Assembly: GCF_900110215.1 (NCBI RefSeq)
Contig: NZ_FOCX01000001.1
Span: 186,001-250,000 of the forward strand
Source of the DNA: Halorientalis persicus
GTDB lineage: Archaea; Halobacteriota; Halobacteria; Halobacteriales; Haloarculaceae
Direction of reading: 5' to 3'
Length of the DNA stretch: 64,000 bases
In this document: positions 1-8,030 of the stretch, piece by piece
Layout: the number at the start of each line of letters is the position of its first letter
Position numbering within the stretch: position 1 is the stretch's first letter
The notes under the pieces: model-generated
The model's input: the letters and a program-made list of their open reading frames with translations, nothing else
Databases searched by the model: none
What the model was told of the DNA's origin: nothing
Made by a program: the position numbers and the translations under genes

Positions 1-180
1 CGGGAGGAGCGCGGCGACCAGCCCGCAGAGACCGACAAGTGCAGCGAACACGAGACCCACCAGAACGAAACTCCCGCCGATGATCGCCAGTTCGGTCCCG
101 AACTGGATCGGTACCCACCCGATCACGACGGCACCGAGACAGAGCAGTCCCCCACCAATCCGCGTCAGCGTGTCACCCAT
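1..180 (-). CDS. Partial small membrane protein (3' end outside window)
   Basis: An open frame on the minus strand starts at the ATG read from 180 to 178 and runs off the window edge without a stop, giving 60 visible residues. The protein opens [11 protein letters not shown] and is almost wholly hydrophobic, with about two predicted membrane helices joined by a short Gly-rich turn. It is divergent from ilvD, whose promoter lies in the shared 135-base gap. I do not recognise a family. It is probably a haloarchaeal small integral membrane protein. Confidence 0.55.
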   Translation of the reverse strand, partial: MGDTLTRIGGGLLCLGAVVIGWVPIQFGTELAIIGGSFVLVGLVFAALVGLCGLVAALLP

Positions 181-284
181 ACCGGACCCTCCAATCGGAC
201 TGGAATAAGTGTTGTCACTTCTGAGACGGAGTCGGACGAGCGGATTCGGACGGCGGCGGGACTATCGATCCGGGAATCCGGGAA

Positions 285-290
285 GTTAAA
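285..290 (+). promoter_or_regulatory. ilvD TATA box, leaderless start
   Basis: The element GTTAAA is centred about 28 bases upstream of the ilvD ATG at 316. That spacing puts transcription initiation at or next to the start codon, so the mRNA is probably leaderless, as is common in haloarchaea. No Shine-Dalgarno-like sequence precedes the ATG. Confidence 0.6.
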
Positions 291-315
291 GCGCCAGGGT
301 GGCAATCCTACGGCC

Positions 316-2052
316 ATGAGCCAGCAACCGCAGGATCCCGAGCGCGAGGAGGGGAAACCCGACGACCTCCCGAGCAACGAGGTCACCGAAGGGACCGAGA
401 AAGCGCCCCACCGCGCGATGTTCCGCGCGATGGGCTACGACGACGAGGACCTGTCCTCGCCGATGGTCGGCGTCGCCAACCCCGCGGCCGACATCACGCC
501 CTGTAACGTGCATCTGGACGACGTGGCCGAGTCCGCCTACGAGGGGATCGACGACGGCGAGGGGATGCCAATCGAGTTCGGCACGATCACTATCTCCGAC
601 GCCATCTCGATGGGGACCGAGGGGATGAAGGCCTCGCTGATCTCCCGGGAAGTGATCGCCGACTCCGTCGAGCTCGTCGCCTTCGGCGAGCGCATGGACG
701 GGCTCGTCACCATCGGCGGCTGTGACAAGAATATGCCCGGGATGATGATGGCCTCGATCCGGACGGACCTGCCCTCCGTCTTCCTGTACGGCGGGTCGAT
801 CATGCCCGGCGAACACGACGGCCGGGAGGTCACCATCCAGAACGTCTTCGAGGGCGTCGGTGCGGTCGCCGACGGCGACATGAGCGAGGACGAACTCGAC
901 GACCTCGAACGCAACGCCTGTCCCGGCGCGGGGTCCTGTGGCGGGATGTTCACCGCCAACACGATGGCCTCGATCTCCGAGGCGCTCGGGTTCGCGCCCC
1001 TCGGCTCCGCGTCGCCGCCCGCCGAGGACGAATCTCGCTACGAGGTCGCCCGCGAGGCCGGCGAACTCGCCGTCGAGGTGGTTCGGGAGCGACGCAAGCC
1101 CTCCGATTTCCTCACGCGGGAGTCCTTCGAGAACGCCATCGCCCTGCAGGTCGCGGTCGGTGGCTCGACCAACGCCGTCCTCCACCTGCTGGCGATGGCC
1201 GCCGAGGCCGGCGTCGACCTGGACATCGAGGACTTCAACCGCATCAGCGCTCGCACGCCCAAGATTGCCGACCTCCAGCCCGGCGGCGAGAAGGTGATGA
1301 ACGACCTCCACGAGGTCGGCGGCGTGCCGGTCGTCCTCCGCGAGTTGCTGGACGCCGACCTGCTCCACGGCGACGCCCTGACCGTGACGGGCGAGACGAT
1401 GGCCGAAGCCATCGAGGCGTACGACCCGCCCGCGATCAGCGATCTGGACGCCGACTTCCTCGAAACCGTGGCCGATCCGATCCACGAGCGCGGTGCCATC
1501 CGCATCCTGACGGGCAACCTCGCGCCCGGGGGCGCGGTCATCAAGATTACCGGCGAGGACCACCTCCACCACGAGGGTCCCGTCCGGATCTTCGAGGACG
1601 AGGAGAACGCCATGGCGTACGTCCAGGAGGGCAACGTCGAGTCCGGTGACGTGATCGGCATCCGCAACGAAGGCCCACGCGGCGGCCCCGGAATGCGGGA
1701 GATGCTGGGCGTCACCTCCGCGGTCGCCGGCCAGGGCCACGCCGAGGACGTGGCGCTGTTCACCGACGGCCGGTTCTCCGGTGCGACGCGAGGCTTCTCT
1801 ATCGGCCACGTCGCGCCCGAAGCGTACGTCGGCGGCCCCATCGCGGCGCTGGAGGACGGCGATACCATCACCATCGACATCGACGACCTCGAACTGTCGG
1901 TGGACCTCTCCGACGAGGAGATCGAGCGCCGCCTCGAGGAACGCGATATGCCCGAACCGAACTACACGAACGGCGTGCTGGCCAAATACGGCGAGATGTT
2001 CGACTCGGCGGCCAACGGCGCAGTGACGAATCCCGGCGCGAAGCAGGACTGA
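316..2052 (+). CDS. ilvD: Dihydroxy-acid dehydratase
   Basis: This 578-residue protein is IlvD/Edd-family dihydroxy-acid dehydratase. It dehydrates 2,3-dihydroxy-isovalerate and 2,3-dihydroxy-3-methylvalerate to the 2-keto acids of valine, leucine and isoleucine synthesis in the cytoplasm. The sequence shows the iron-sulfur ligand cysteines: C63 in TPCNVHL, C136 in GGCDKNMPG and a third in [11 protein letters not shown] near residues 202-208. The C-terminal signature [11 protein letters not shown] is also present. Length is normal for the family. The ATG at 316 is supported by a correctly spaced TATA box. No other branched-chain amino acid gene is adjacent, so it appears to be monocistronic. 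Confidence 0.97.
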   Translation: MSQQPQDPEREEGKPDDLPSNEVTEGTEKAPHRAMFRAMGYDDEDLSSPMVGVANPAADITPCNVHLDDVAESAYEGIDDGEGMPIEFGTITISDAISMGTEGMKASLISREVIADSVELVAFGERMDGLVTIGGCDKNMPGMMMASIRTDLPSVFLYGGSIMPGEHDGREVTIQNVFEGVGAVADGDMSEDELDDLERNACPGAGSCGGMFTANTMASISEALGFAPLGSASPPAEDESRYEVAREAGELAVEVVRERRKPSDFLTRESFENAIALQVAVGGSTNAVLHLLAMAAEAGVDLDIEDFNRISARTPKIADLQPGGEKVMNDLHEVGGVPVVLRELLDADLLHGDALTVTGETMAEAIEAYDPPAISDLDADFLETVADPIHERGAIRILTGNLAPGGAVIKITGEDHLHHEGPVRIFEDEENAMAYVQEGNVESGDVIGIRNEGPRGGPGMREMLGVTSAVAGQGHAEDVALFTDGRFSGATRGFSIGHVAPEAYVGGPIAALEDGDTITIDIDDLELSVDLSDEEIERRLEERDMPEPNYTNGVLAKYGEMFDSAANGAVTNPGAKQD

Positions 2053-2120
2053 AGGTGGTCCAGCATCCGCGCGAACGGAGTGAGCGCGGTTCCCGAGACC
2101 GAGTGTAACGAGGTCCCGTC

Positions 2121-2138
2121 TTTTTGCTCCAGCTTTTT
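2121..2138 (+). terminator. Oligo-T terminator after ilvD
   Basis: Two runs of five T residues (2121-2125 and 2134-2138) lie about 70 bases after the ilvD stop. Archaeal terminators are typically short oligo-T tracts, so this is a plausible end of the ilvD transcript. Confidence 0.45.
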
Positions 2139-2311
2139 GCGCCGAGTGGTTCGGGCCGCGAACCCGAGGCGGAAAAAGGTGGGCGGTCAGGAATCCCGGC
2201 GCGAAGGAGAACTAGCGGCCGCGGGACCGCCGGACGCCATCGGAACTGACAGGACGTGGTACTGTCCCTCAGACAGACATAAGTGCGTGGATAATCCAAC
2301 GCCGGATAGTC

Positions 2312-2530
2312 ATGGACGAAATACTCGAAGTAGCGGAAGTGGCAGCCGACTTCGGATTAGAGGGAGTGATGGCCTGGATCGTCCGACTCATCGGGCTGCT
2401 CGCGCTACTTGCGGGGGCAGGGATGTGGCTCGTCGCCGAGATGTCCCTGCTCGTCCTGCCGGCGGCCCTGATGGCCGTCGGACTCGTCTTGCTCGTCGCG
2501 CCGAGCATCTTCCTGCTGTTTTTGGAATAG
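2312..2530 (+). CDS. Small membrane protein, 72 residues
   Basis: The protein opens with an amphipathic segment (MDEILEVAEVAADFG). Two hydrophobic helices follow at about residues 22-42 and 46-70, ending in FLLFLE. A TATA-like CATAAGTG lies about 30 bases before the ATG, which fits a leaderless gene. It stands alone between ilvD and a convergent secreted-protein gene. No family is recognised, and small two-helix proteins of this kind are common in haloarchaea. Confidence 0.6.
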   Translation: MDEILEVAEVAADFGLEGVMAWIVRLIGLLALLAGAGMWLVAEMSLLVLPAALMAVGLVLLVAPSIFLLFLE

Positions 2531-2559
2531 CGGAGGCCCTGGCCACAGGATCGGGGCCG

Positions 2560-3597
2560 TCAGACCGACTCGATGGTCACGTTGCCGCTGTCGGTCGCGG
2601 TGTAGAATCCGGCAGCGTTCTCGCGGGCCGTTACGTTCACCAGCAGTGCGTCCGCCACGCCGTCGAAGTCGAGCCCCCACTCACCGTTGCCGGTGACGGT
2701 CATCCCCGTCGCTTCCACGCCGGCAGCGTCCTGGAGAACGAGCCCGCTCGCACCGTTGTCGGCCGCGGTCGCGTTGCGGAGCGTCACGTTGGTCGCGGGC
2801 CCGAGCTGCAGGCCGACACCGCCGTTGTCCCGCGCCGTGGTGTCGAGCAGTCGGCCGTCGTCGAAGCCGTTGCCGGCCCGCAGTCCATCGCGGGCGTTGG
2901 CCCGGACCGTCGTGTTCCGGAGCGTCGTCGCGGTCGCGTCACCGATCACGACGCCCCAGGTGTTGTTGGTCGCCTGAGTGTCCGCGAGCGAGAGGTTCCG
3001 GAGGTCCGCTGCCACGAATCCGATGTCGTTGTTCCGGAGCGTGGTCCCGGTGACGCGGTCGGCGTCCGCGCCGGGGCGGAGCGTGACCCCCCAGCGCTCG
3101 TTGCCGACCGCACGGTTGTCGATCAGTGAAATCGTCCCGCTAGCGGCCTGGAACCGGAATCGCGGGTCGATCACGATGCCGTCCCGGTTGTCGCTGGCGG
3201 TGACGTTGCTGGCCGTGCCGGTGGCCACCCCGCCGCGGTACGCGAGCCCGGTCGCCCAGGCCGTCGTCGTGAGGTTCGTGACGGTGACGTTCCGGAGCGT
3301 GTCGTCGTTCTCGGGTTCGACCAGCACGCCGGTGGCGTCGGTGTCGGTCCCGACGACTGCGTTGCCCTGCCCGTCGAGGGTCACGTCGCTGGCACTGATT
3401 CGAATGCAGTCCTCGGAGCCGTTACCCGAGAGGTTCCCGACGAGCGTGTACCGGCCGGCGTCCTCGATGGTCCGGCAGCTATCGATCGGTGTCGTCTGTG
3501 CCGCGGTAGCGGCGGGGAGGACGGCGAGCGCCAGCGCCACGAGCGTAGCCGCCGCCAGTAGCCGTCGTGTCGAAAAACGTCCGTGCCCTCGCGTCAT
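2560..3597 (-). CDS. Secreted right-handed beta-helix (NosD-like) protein
   Basis: 345 residues. The N-terminal signal peptide is a basic RRLLAAATLVALALAVLP stretch ending at about residue 32. The mature start, a cysteine followed by TIEDAGRYTLVGNLSG, introduces repeated short beta-helix coils with motifs such as ISASDVTLDGQGN, NVTVTNLTTT and LRNATAADNGASGL. This is the NosD/parallel beta-helix repeat architecture used by extracellular polysaccharide-binding or structural proteins. There is no C-terminal anchor, so it is probably secreted. Its first repeats closely resemble those of the 1786-residue protein at 45975-51335, so the two are paralogous in this part. The substrate is unknown. Confidence 0.8.
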   Translation of the reverse strand: MTRGHGRFSTRRLLAAATLVALALAVLPAATAAQTTPIDSCRTIEDAGRYTLVGNLSGNGSEDCIRISASDVTLDGQGNAVVGTDTDATGVLVEPENDDTLRNVTVTNLTTTAWATGLAYRGGVATGTASNVTASDNRDGIVIDPRFRFQAASGTISLIDNRAVGNERWGVTLRPGADADRVTGTTLRNNDIGFVAADLRNLSLADTQATNNTWGVVIGDATATTLRNTTVRANARDGLRAGNGFDDGRLLDTTARDNGGVGLQLGPATNVTLRNATAADNGASGLVLQDAAGVEATGMTVTGNGEWGLDFDGVADALLVNVTARENAAGFYTATDSGNVTIESV

Positions 3598-3660
3598 GGC
3601 TTCCGGGACGGCCGCCCGACTGTTAGTTACGGACGGCGTGTCGGCGAGTAAGCCCGGCTT

Positions 3661-3680
3661 GTCCGGCCTCAGAGCCGGAC
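3661..3680. terminator. GTCCGGC hairpin
   Basis: A perfect inverted repeat of GTCCGGC and GCCGGAC with a six-base loop. It overlaps the stop codon of the short minus-strand frame at 3669-3785 and lies 64 bases upstream of the beta-helix gene start. It may end transcription or be a regulatory structure. It has no T tract. Confidence 0.3.
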
Positions 3681-3785
3681 GAGCGTCAGGTCGATCTCGA
3701 CGTCCCTGTTCGCCTTCGCGATGGCGACCAGCACCATCCCGACGAGCAGGACGACCGTTCCGGTGGCGAGATAGACGAGCAACAT
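3669..3785 (-). CDS. Possible 38-residue single-span membrane protein
   Basis: A short minus-strand frame begins ATG TTG CTC and encodes MLLVYLATGTVVLLVGMVLV, then a charged tail ending LTLVRL. One clear membrane helix is predicted. In-frame GTG codons upstream could extend it. It lies upstream of and in the same direction as the beta-helix gene. The composition is gene-like but support is only hydropathy and frame. Confidence 0.35.
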   Translation of the reverse strand: MLLVYLATGTVVLLVGMVLVAIAKANRDVEIDLTLVRL

Positions 3786-4143
3786 CACTGGCACACCCTC
3801 CTCGTCCGGTACTCGGCGCACTGTGCCGTTCGTGACCCGTCGGGGCCGATTCGAGTTCGAGACATGGCTCTCTCGGTGTCCAGCGGCAGGGCCGGGGACC
3901 GCGCGAGACGCCGCTGGGGCGTCCCCCGCACTGATACGACGGCAGGTAGCTAAATGGGTTTAGTGGGGTCTTTTCCGGAAGTTCCGGGAAGGCGCAGGAT
4001 AGGCTTCAGTGCGTTTGAGTATCTGCTACAACATTCTCAGTGTGCGATTTTGTCAAAGAAAAACATATATTCAGATCAGCGACCGAGGCTGATTGATCCG
4101 TCAGAGAAAACGAGAAACTATACTCTGAATTTGGGTTTATACC
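3786..4143. other. Intergenic region becoming AT-rich
   Basis: From about 3950 the base composition falls sharply from the surrounding high GC to AT-rich, with runs such as AAAGAAAAACATATATTC. I see no convincing gene. A 68-residue plus-strand frame at 3954-4160 has neither codon bias nor a recognisable motif. The composition break marks the left side of an acquired segment. Confidence 0.5.
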
Positions 4144-4752
4144 CTACAAGACTACATTAATTACTAATATAGACATAGCAAATAGCACCAAGGCAACACC
4201 AATAGTGAATAACCATAGAGAATAGTGACTCATCCCGATAGTCTCTATTTTTTGGAGACAAGACAACATCAGAGAAGAAGTGCTATCCTCATTTCTACAC
4301 TCTAGGTTATTATTGAGAACATCTTTCTGAACAGCATATAATGGGACATTCTTATCTGCGTCTTTTTCCCTCATGTTGAGGGCTTTTTCAATGTCTCTCC
4401 GCCGGCGTTCTGCTCTAACACGCTTTTCATTGTAAGTTCTCAATACTACTGCAACAAACATCATCAAGGCACCAGAGGTAGACCCAAATAATAGTACAAA
4501 TTCTGTAAATTCACTTATTATATTATAAATGTCCCCGTCGGTCCAATCGATTACGTTTCCAACAAAGAAGACTATGGCAATCGCTATCAGATAGTATGAG
4601 TTGTGCATCAAACCATCTCGATATCTAACCTCTTCACCAAGTTCTTTATATTCCTCAATTAAAAGATCGGTGTCGACTTGATTCAGGGCATCCTGATATT
4701 GATTTAGCGAGTCTGATTCATTGCACTCACTTTCCCCCTCCGGAGAAGGCAT
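4144..4752 (-). CDS. AT-rich orphan membrane protein, unknown function
   Basis: 202 residues with a charged N-terminal helix, two membrane helices at about residues 51-70 and 83-105, an Arg-rich juxtamembrane stretch (RVRAERRRRDIEKAL), and a C-terminal hydrophobic segment at about 180-202. The layout of a membrane-helix pair followed by a long cytoplasmic helix is reminiscent of 2TM effector-like proteins such as SLATT, but I cannot claim that family. Codon use is AT-rich, unlike every neighbour, which suggests recent acquisition. It sits just outside the left end of the provirus-like block, in the same orientation, and could be cargo of that element. Confidence 0.6.
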   Translation of the reverse strand: MPSPEGESECNESDSLNQYQDALNQVDTDLLIEEYKELGEEVRYRDGLMHNSYYLIAIAIVFFVGNVIDWTDGDIYNIISEFTEFVLLFGSTSGALMMFVAVVLRTYNEKRVRAERRRRDIEKALNMREKDADKNVPLYAVQKDVLNNNLECRNEDSTSSLMLSCLQKIETIGMSHYSLWLFTIGVALVLFAMSILVINVVL

Positions 4753-4835
4753 ATCCCTATACTAACAATCAGAGCAAATATATTTTGTCTGATTCTGGAC
4801 CGAGAACCGGACGGGTCACACCGACTCATACTGAG

Positions 4836-4852
4836 CCATACTGAGAGTATGG
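4836..4852 (-). terminator. CCATACT hairpin at end of viral operon
   Basis: A perfect inverted repeat, CCATACT-GAG-AGTATGG, lies six bases beyond the stop codon of the last provirus gene. The half-site CATACTGAG is also directly repeated (4828-4836 and 4837-4845). It could form the 3' end of the late transcript or mark an element boundary. Confidence 0.4.
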
Positions 4853-4857
4853 CGCAG

Positions 4858-5361
4858 TCACACGGGCTCGGGATAGTCTCGTCGCGGGAGCGCCCGGAGC
4901 CCGATCACCACGACGACCGACAGCACGATCACGGCGACGGCCGCGCCCTCGACACCCCAGCGTTTGAAGGCCAGGTCCAACGGCGTCGGCCAGCCGAGCG
5001 CGTGGCTGATCCAGTCGTCGGCCGCGGCCGCACCCAGCAGGAACACCGCAACCTGCTGGTCCCGCGGGAAGTACTGCCACCACAGCGGCCGCAGAGACCC
5101 GGCCAGCACGAGCGCCACGCCGATCCCGGTCAGACTCGCACCGAGTCCGGGGCGATGGGGCCACGCCGCCAGGAACCCAAACAGCGCCAGCACGATTCCG
5201 CCCTCGACGAGCCACGGGTCCCGTCGCGGGTACCAGTCGTGAACGCGCAGGCACGACACGAACGCGGCCAGGAGCGGGTAGATGAGGTGATGCGACCGGA
5301 GTACGTCCCCGTCCGGCACGGCCTCGACGGGGAACGTCGCCGGCCACAGACTCTCGATCAC
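4858..5361 (-). CDS. Provirus polytopic membrane protein
   Basis: 167 residues and the last gene of the late block. Hydropathy indicates about four membrane helices, including segments near EGGIVLALFGFLAAW, LTGIGVALVLAGSL and VAVIVLSVVVVIGL. The sequence between helices contains a DDW and several Trp residues. The start ATG overlaps the stop of the preceding gene by four bases. Function is unknown. A role in the internal viral membrane or in host exit is possible. Confidence 0.6.
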   Translation of the reverse strand: MIESLWPATFPVEAVPDGDVLRSHHLIYPLLAAFVSCLRVHDWYPRRDPWLVEGGIVLALFGFLAAWPHRPGLGASLTGIGVALVLAGSLRPLWWQYFPRDQQVAVFLLGAAAADDWISHALGWPTPLDLAFKRWGVEGAAVAVIVLSVVVVIGLRALPRRDYPEPV

Positions 5362-5630
5362 GCCGAACCTCCGCCCTGGTCGTCACCGCCCTGCTCGTCG
5401 CTCCCCTCGCCCGCGATCTCCTGGGCGTCCTCGACGGCGGCCGCGACCGTCTCCTTTCCGAGAACCGCGTAGGCCCCGGCCAGCACGAGCGCGATGGTCA
5501 CGACCTCGTAGAACGTGCCGACGGGGGAGTCGGTCAGCATCCCGTGAGCCCACACGCCGAAGAACCCCAGCACCATGACGAGCCCGGCGAAGGCTCGGAC
5601 AGCCCGGTACGGGCGAGTCGGCCTAATCAT
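5358..5630 (-). CDS. Provirus two-span membrane protein with acidic tail
   Basis: 90 residues. Two hydrophobic helices at about residues 12-30 and 40-58 are followed by an acidic, Gly-rich tail ending DDQGGGSA. The ATG read from 5630 overlaps the preceding gene by eight bases. It is probably a membrane-associated virion or assembly protein, but no homology is recognised. Confidence 0.55.
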   Translation of the reverse strand: MIRPTRPYRAVRAFAGLVMVLGFFGVWAHGMLTDSPVGTFYEVVTIALVLAGAYAVLGKETVAAAVEDAQEIAGEGSDEQGGDDQGGGSA

Positions 5631-5859
5631 CGCTCTGAGCCCTCCGTTGGTAGTCGGGGTGATCAGGAATGTGGCTGTCTTCGAGCCGGCGAACGCGGCC
5701 CTGGACGGCGTCGATCCGGCCGGCGAGGTCTTCGCGGGTCCGCTCCACCTGCTTCGAGATGGATCGGAACGCCAGGTACCCACCGCCGGAGAGGACGATA
5801 AACAGGAGCGCCTGCACCGGCGGGAACACCTGCAACAGCAGGTCGGTCCACTCGCTCAT
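5623..5859 (-). CDS. Provirus membrane protein with short coiled coil
   Basis: 78 residues. A single membrane helix (about residues 13-31) is followed by a heptad-like segment, VERTREDLAGRIDAVQGRV. The layout resembles phage Rz-like or holin-associated proteins but is too generic to name. It is tightly packed between its neighbours. Confidence 0.55.
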   Translation of the reverse strand: MSEWTDLLLQVFPPVQALLFIVLSGGGYLAFRSISKQVERTREDLAGRIDAVQGRVRRLEDSHIPDHPDYQRRAQSDD

Positions 5860-5861
5860 GC

Positions 5862-6296
5862 TCAGGCGACACCTCCGGTCTTTGCGTTGACCGCCGCCTC
5901 TCCGGCCTCACTGTTGGCGAGCAGGTAGACGGCGACGATGACGGCACCGATGAGCATGAGCGTCTGCGCGTTCAGCGCACCGCTCGTGAAGTTGCCGAGG
6001 GCATCGCCAGCGTCTCCGAAGATGTCTGCGCCGGTCTCAGTCGTCCCGGTCGCCGCGTTACCGGCGAACTCGCCGAAGTCGAGCGCGGCATCTCCGAACT
6101 CGCCGGCCTGGTCTCCAACAGCACTGCCGGCCGCGTCGCCCACGTCGTCGAGGTAGTCGGCTGTACCCCCGCCGGCCCAGCCGAGGGTGCCGCCGACGAT
6201 CTCGGCGCCAGCGTTCGCACCTTCCTGGGTCAGTTCGATGCCGGTCTGAGTCGCCGCTCCCATCCAGTTGTCGACGGGTCCGGGGAGGTCCGGCAT
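5862..6296 (-). CDS. Provirus Ala/Gly-rich membrane-anchored protein
   Basis: 144 residues. A long low-complexity Gly/Ala/Asp region carries repeated GDAA- and FGDA-like units. It is followed by a C-terminal helix (LMLIGAVIVAVYLLA) and a short tail. It is the first of three consecutive genes whose products have a variable ectodomain and a C-terminal anchor. SH1-like viruses encode several small membrane proteins downstream of the capsid genes, and this is likely one of them. Confidence 0.55.
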   Translation of the reverse strand: MPDLPGPVDNWMGAATQTGIELTQEGANAGAEIVGGTLGWAGGGTADYLDDVGDAAGSAVGDQAGEFGDAALDFGEFAGNAATGTTETGADIFGDAGDALGNFTSGALNAQTLMLIGAVIVAVYLLANSEAGEAAVNAKTGGVA

Positions 6297-6592
6297 CAGC
6301 TGCTCACCCCCACGATGAGAACGACGGCGACCGCCACGCCTGCCAGCAGGAGCGTCTGGTTGCCCCCGCCGAGAAGCGTGTTGCCGTTGTTGGACCCGCT
6401 ACCGGTGTCAGACTGCGCGAGCCAGTCGGGCACCGCGCCCTGGCGAAGCGTGTCTTCAGCGAGACTCGCGGCCGCCTCTTGGGGAGCCTCTACGGTACCG
6501 GAATCAGGGTTGTACTCACCGTTACTCGGGTCGGCGTCGAAGGCTCCCGGACCCTGTTCTGCGAGCGCCTGGAACTCGCTGGTGAGTCCCAT
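6296..6592 (-). CDS. Provirus C-terminally anchored small protein
   Basis: 98 residues. A polar, Gly/Ser/Asn-rich N-terminal part precedes one membrane helix that ends at the C-terminus in LIVGVSS. The end resembles that of the next gene upstream (GVSR), which suggests a common anchor or processing signal. Its start codon overlaps the upstream stop by one base. Confidence 0.55.
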   Translation of the reverse strand: MGLTSEFQALAEQGPGAFDADPSNGEYNPDSGTVEAPQEAAASLAEDTLRQGAVPDWLAQSDTGSGSNNGNTLLGGGNQTLLLAGVAVAVVLIVGVSS

Positions 6593-7263
6593 CAGCGGCT
6601 CACCCCCCAGGCCAGCGCCGCCGCCGCGGCCACCGCGACCACGAGCATCATGTTATCGTCGCCGTTGAGAACCCCAGCGAGCGCGCCATTGCCGCTCTGC
6701 TGGTTGCTCTGGCCGTTGCCGGTTACGGCCACGGTGTCGTTGCCCGTCCGGGTCAGTTGATCGCTGTTTGCCACCTGCTCGTCCGTCACGGTGTGGCCGC
6801 CCGGCGTTACGTTGTACTCGCCGCCCTGGGTCCCACTTCCCAAGTCGACGGTGCCGTTACTGTCGAAATCGTCATCATCGAGGCCGGACAGACCGCCCTC
6901 GACTCTGTTATCGTCCCAGTCTCTACTCATGTCTGAATTGTCGCTGTTGCTCGTCGTCTCGTTGCTGTCGTTGCTTCCGAGCAGGTCGTCGGGGTCCAGC
7001 CAGACGTTGGCCGTCCGGTCGTTGACTCCGATCTCGCTGGTCATGCCGGTAAACTGGGCTCCATAGCTGATCTCGCGATGAATCCCGTAGATAGACCGGC
7101 CGTTCATGTTGATCGTCTTGGCTTCCGACGGATCGGCGTTCTGTAGGGCCTCCTCGATCTGGTTCACGACGTGATCCGGAGCCTGTCGTCGGAGCGTCGG
7201 CAGGTCGCTCGCCCCGACGAGCGGGACCTGAAGGTCATCACGGATTCGGCTCCAGAGGGTCAT
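6592..7263 (-). CDS. Provirus C-terminally anchored virion protein candidate
   Basis: 223 residues. There is an ordered N-terminal domain (about 1-95) with mixed hydrophobic pattern. A long low-complexity linker rich in Ser, Asn, Asp and Gly covers about 95-200. The C-terminal helix MMLVVAVAAAAALAW ends in GVSR. The architecture suits a protein anchored in the internal membrane of a tailless virus, with a domain reaching the capsid. No specific family is recognised. Confidence 0.6.
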   Translation of the reverse strand: MTLWSRIRDDLQVPLVGASDLPTLRRQAPDHVVNQIEEALQNADPSEAKTINMNGRSIYGIHREISYGAQFTGMTSEIGVNDRTANVWLDPDDLLGSNDSNETTSNSDNSDMSRDWDDNRVEGGLSGLDDDDFDSNGTVDLGSGTQGGEYNVTPGGHTVTDEQVANSDQLTRTGNDTVAVTGNGQSNQQSGNGALAGVLNGDDNMMLVVAVAAAAALAWGVSR

Positions 7264-8030
7264 AGGTCCTTCACCTGTAGCTCCCGTTTGACGCTCACGT
7301 TGGTCCAGTCCAAGGTTTCGTCCGACGTGTTGTTTTGATCGGCGCGGAGAGTCACGTCTAAAGTCGTGGTTTGCGGAATTGCGACAGACCCGGTTAAGGT
7401 GGATGATGGGTCTTCGACGACCACGCTATCGACTTGTTGCCCGTTGATGTCCAGACTGGCGTTTATGTAGCCTGCAACGGAGGCGGTGAGGGTCATATCA
7501 ACTATAACCTCATTGATAGTCGTCACGTCGGCCCCGGAGACAATATCGGACGACACCACCGACCCGTCTTGGGGAACGACCATGCTACCATCTGCAGGGG
7601 TGAGGAACTCAGGGCCATTTGTCATGATTGAGGTGTCGGTGATGACCGGCCGGGCCGCTCCCCCCGTTTGTTCGTCGGTGACGTTGTGGGGGTTGGTCTC
7701 GTCGCTGGTGTGGTCCTGCAACTGCGACGGCGTAACGTAATCGAAGGCCGCTTTCGCAGCTGTCACAGCGCCGTCAACCAGCCCGGCGGTCGGGATGGGG
7801 TACTGGTGGTGGTTGTCCTCCAGCACGCCCTTGAGTTCGCGGTGATCGTCGACGCTGGTAGCGTGCCACTCGCCATCTGACCCGTATCGCTTGTACTGGC
7901 CTTCGGCAGTGCCGTCGCCGTCCGGGTCCGCGTCGGTATCCAGCCACACCTCGTTTTGATCGGGGTCGGTCGGCTCGTCGGGTCCCGTGTAGTCAACCCG
8001 TGAGCCGCCGCCTGCCGTGAACCCGGCCAT
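7260..8030 (-). CDS. Candidate spike or receptor-binding protein
   Basis: 256 residues with no membrane segment. The middle contains H-x5-NPHNVT-x3-TGGA (residues about 107-125), the motif of phage tail-fibre repeats. Residues before it resemble virion-surface linkers with Asp-rich segments (DTDADPDGDGTAEGQ). The C-terminal half (about 150-256) is beta-rich, with alternating hydrophobic residues and several Asn-x-Ser/Thr sequons, as in adhesins. SH1-like viruses have spikes built from two proteins, so this gene and its neighbour at 8030-8431 are natural candidates for that pair. Confidence 0.6.
   Translation of the reverse strand: MAGFTAGGGSRVDYTGPDEPTDPDQNEVWLDTDADPDGDGTAEGQYKRYGSDGEWHATSVDDHRELKGVLEDNHHQYPIPTAGLVDGAVTAAKAAFDYVTPSQLQDHTSDETNPHNVTDEQTGGAARPVITDTSIMTNGPEFLTPADGSMVVPQDGSVVSSDIVSGADVTTINEVIVDMTLTASVAGYINASLDINGQQVDSVVVEDPSSTLTGSVAIPQTTTLDVTLRADQNNTSDETLDWTNVSVKRELQVKDL

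Noticed and set aside
286-1809. 507-residue minus-strand frame antisense to ilvD
   Set aside because: Shadow frame of a GC-rich gene. It has no start signal, no motif and no codon bias of its own, while ilvD on the other strand is certain.
3954-4160. 68-residue plus-strand frame in the AT-rich gap
   Set aside because: No motif and no promoter, and it overlaps the 3' end of the more convincing minus-strand gene.
4786-4818. Possible left attachment site resembling tRNA-Pro (TGGACCGAGAACCGGAC)
   Set aside because: Only a few scattered bases match the tRNA 3' end. No run longer than about six bases is shared, which is chance level.
4826-5386. 186-residue Arg-rich minus-strand frame
   Set aside because: It overlaps the better hydrophobic frame at 4858-5361, which has membrane helices and fits the overlap chain.
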